From the NCBI RefSeq assembly GCF_004570875.1, contig NZ_SPQK01000002.1, positions 62,001 through 126,000 on the forward strand: DNA of 64,000 bases. The letters are read 5' to 3'. The translations under genes were made by a program, and so were the position numbers. Of this stretch, positions 62,841-64,000 are shown piece by piece (positions within the stretch are counted from its first letter, which is position 1; each line of letters begins with the position of its first letter). The notes below the pieces were generated by a model that was not told where the DNA came from, searched no databases, and saw only the letters and a program-made list of their open reading frames with translations. The DNA comes from Blastococcus sp. CT_GayMR16 (GTDB lineage: Bacteria; Actinomycetota; Actinomycetes; Mycobacteriales; Geodermatophilaceae).

Positions 62841-64000
62841 ATGGACACGGTCGTGATCGACGTGGCCCGCGTGCCACTGACGGACCTGCTGAGCATCGCC
62901 CGGGGCGCGTCGGTCGGGCTGGCCGACGGTGCACGTGAGCGGATCGCGTCCGGACGGCGGGTCGTCGACGGAGTCCTGGCCAGCGGCCGCGCGGTCTACG
63001 GGCTGACCACCGGCGTCGGTCACCTCCGGGACGTCCGCGTTCCGGACGGCGAACTCATCGGGCAGCAGTACATGATCGTGATGACCCACTCCGGAGGCTT
63101 CGGTCCGCTGCTCCCGACGGAGGTGGTCCGGGCCGCGATGGCGGTGCGGCTGGTGGGCCTGACGCGCGGCGGGTCAGGTGCGAGCCCCGCAGTCGCCGAG
63201 TCACTGGTCGGCCTGCTGAACGCGGGCGTCCATCCCCTGCTGCCGCGGACCTCCTCCGTCGGAGCCGGTGACCTCGGCGCGATGGCGCTGGTCGCCCAGG
63301 TCGCGATCGGAGCGGGTCGCGCGGAGTACCTGGGCGAGCTGCTCAGCGGCGGCGAGGCGCTCGCCCGGGCGGGGATCGCACCGCTGGTCCTGCAGGCCAA
63401 GGACGGACTGGCGATGGTCTCGGCCAACGGGGTGTCGGTCGGGCAGGGTGCCCTCGTCGCGGAGCGGGCCGGCGTCCTGGCCGACGCCGCCGAGCTGGTC
63501 GCCGCCCTGTCGATGGAGGCGACCCGCGGGAATCCCTCCGTCGCGCTGCCGGTGGTCGCCGAGGGCAAGCCGTTCCCCGGCCTGGCGGAGTCGTGCCGGC
63601 AGCTGCGCGAGGCGCTGTCGGGCAGCTACCTGCTCGGCTCCGGCGTCCCGGCCTCGGTGCAGGACCCGCTGTCCTACCGCGTCGTCCCGCAGGTGCACGG
63701 GGCTTTCCGCGACACCACCGCCTTCGTCGCGCAGACGGTCGAGACCGAGCTGAACTCCCAGGCGGACAACCCGCTCGTGTCGCCGTCGGACGGCACGCTG
63801 GTCTCCAACGGCAACTTCCACCCGGTGCTGCTCGCCGTTGCCTTCGACGCCCTGCGGGTGGCGATCGCGCACGTCGGCCAGCTCAGCGACCGGCGTCTCG
63901 GGCACCTCTGGGCGGCGTTCTTCGAGGCGATGTCCGGCGGGAGCCCGTCGTTCGAGGGCCCTCCGCCGGACCTGCCGGGGATGCACCTGCGCTACGCCGC
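62841..64000 (+). CDS. Aromatic amino-acid lyase (HAL/PAL) homologue lacking ASG triad (partial)
   Basis: At least 386 residues, cut by the window edge. Family features: YGLTTGVGHLRD (catalytic-type Tyr53), VQDPLSYRVVPQVHGAFRD, ELNSQADNPLV and SNGNFHPVLLA. In active enzymes the loop reads VGASGDLAP, whose Ala-Ser-Gly forms the MIO electrophile. Here residues 138-146 read SSVGAGDLG, one residue short and without the Ser. Either a catalytically different enzyme or an inactive paralogue. The start ATG at 62841 is in frame; ATG at 62831 is not. Confidence 0.85.
   Translation, partial: MDTVVIDVARVPLTDLLSIARGASVGLADGARERIASGRRVVDGVLASGRAVYGLTTGVGHLRDVRVPDGELIGQQYMIVMTHSGGFGPLLPTEVVRAAMAVRLVGLTRGGSGASPAVAESLVGLLNAGVHPLLPRTSSVGAGDLGAMALVAQVAIGAGRAEYLGELLSGGEALARAGIAPLVLQAKDGLAMVSANGVSVGQGALVAERAGVLADAAELVAALSMEATRGNPSVALPVVAEGKPFPGLAESCRQLREALSGSYLLGSGVPASVQDPLSYRVVPQVHGAFRDTTAFVAQTVETELNSQADNPLVSPSDGTLVSNGNFHPVLLAVAFDALRVAIAHVGQLSDRRLGHLWAAFFEAMSGGSPSFEGPPPDLPGMHLRYA

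Noticed and set aside
1-64000. CRISPR array or cas genes
   Set aside because: No regularly spaced direct repeats with unique spacers and no Cas-like proteins seen.

Overview
The window is high-GC, densely packed actinobacterial DNA. The host genes (a tRNA adenosine deaminase with its actinobacterial companion protein, a DUF2630 protein, a PASTA-less Ser/Thr kinase, WhiB- and CAP-type proteins in the phage) fit a Geodermatophilaceae-like or related actinomycete. The genus cannot be fixed from the sequence alone.

From base 1 to about 43,250 lies most of a siphovirus prophage whose genes nearly all run on the minus strand, so the early genes are on the right and the late genes on the left. Right to left: an immunity switch (repressor on plus, Cro-like gene on minus, with a palindromic operator between -35 and -10 of the early promoter); small membrane proteins; a recombination block (RecT-like annealing protein, RecE-like exonuclease, RuvC-like resolvase); small Cys-rich regulators including a WhiB-like protein; a replication block (initiator with internal iterons, Dam-type methylase, DnaB/RepA-like helicase); a membrane/CAP block; a self-contained HicA-like/HTH unit; an HTH-GIY-YIG fusion; and an HNH-P-loop fusion that ends in a clear intrinsic terminator. 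The late genes follow: terminase, portal, ClpP-type protease, decoration and capsid proteins, connectors, an unusual fiber/spike cluster, tail terminator, tail tube, frameshifted tail chaperones, a 1304-residue tape measure and tail-tip proteins. No integrase, endolysin or holin is seen, so they should lie left of base 1.

The right prophage end is the most striking part. The repressor reading frame runs into, and stops inside, an intact tRNA-Arg(ACG) gene. This is the layout expected for integration-dependent immunity as known in mycobacteriophages such as BPs, where attP lies inside the repressor gene and integration swaps a destabilising C-terminus for a stable one.

From 43,270 to 64,000 is host chromosome: a TetR regulator divergent from a cupin gene, DUF1059, an FMN-dependent alpha-hydroxy-acid oxidase, a secreted Ig-like protein, a VOC protein, a VWA/solute-binding membrane protein, a five-gene branched-chain amino-acid-type ABC operon divergent from a PucR-like regulator, prephenate dehydrogenase with a hotdog thioesterase, an O-methyltransferase, a tadA cluster, two tRNA-Ser genes, a Ser/Thr kinase, and the start of an aromatic amino-acid lyase homologue lacking the Ala-Ser-Gly triad. 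Two related long perfect palindromes, 12 kb apart, sit upstream of host genes. No stretch over 300 bases lacks a gene; the largest gaps are 21343-21583 (terminator and repeats) and 44669-44905 (convergent gene ends, nothing firm).
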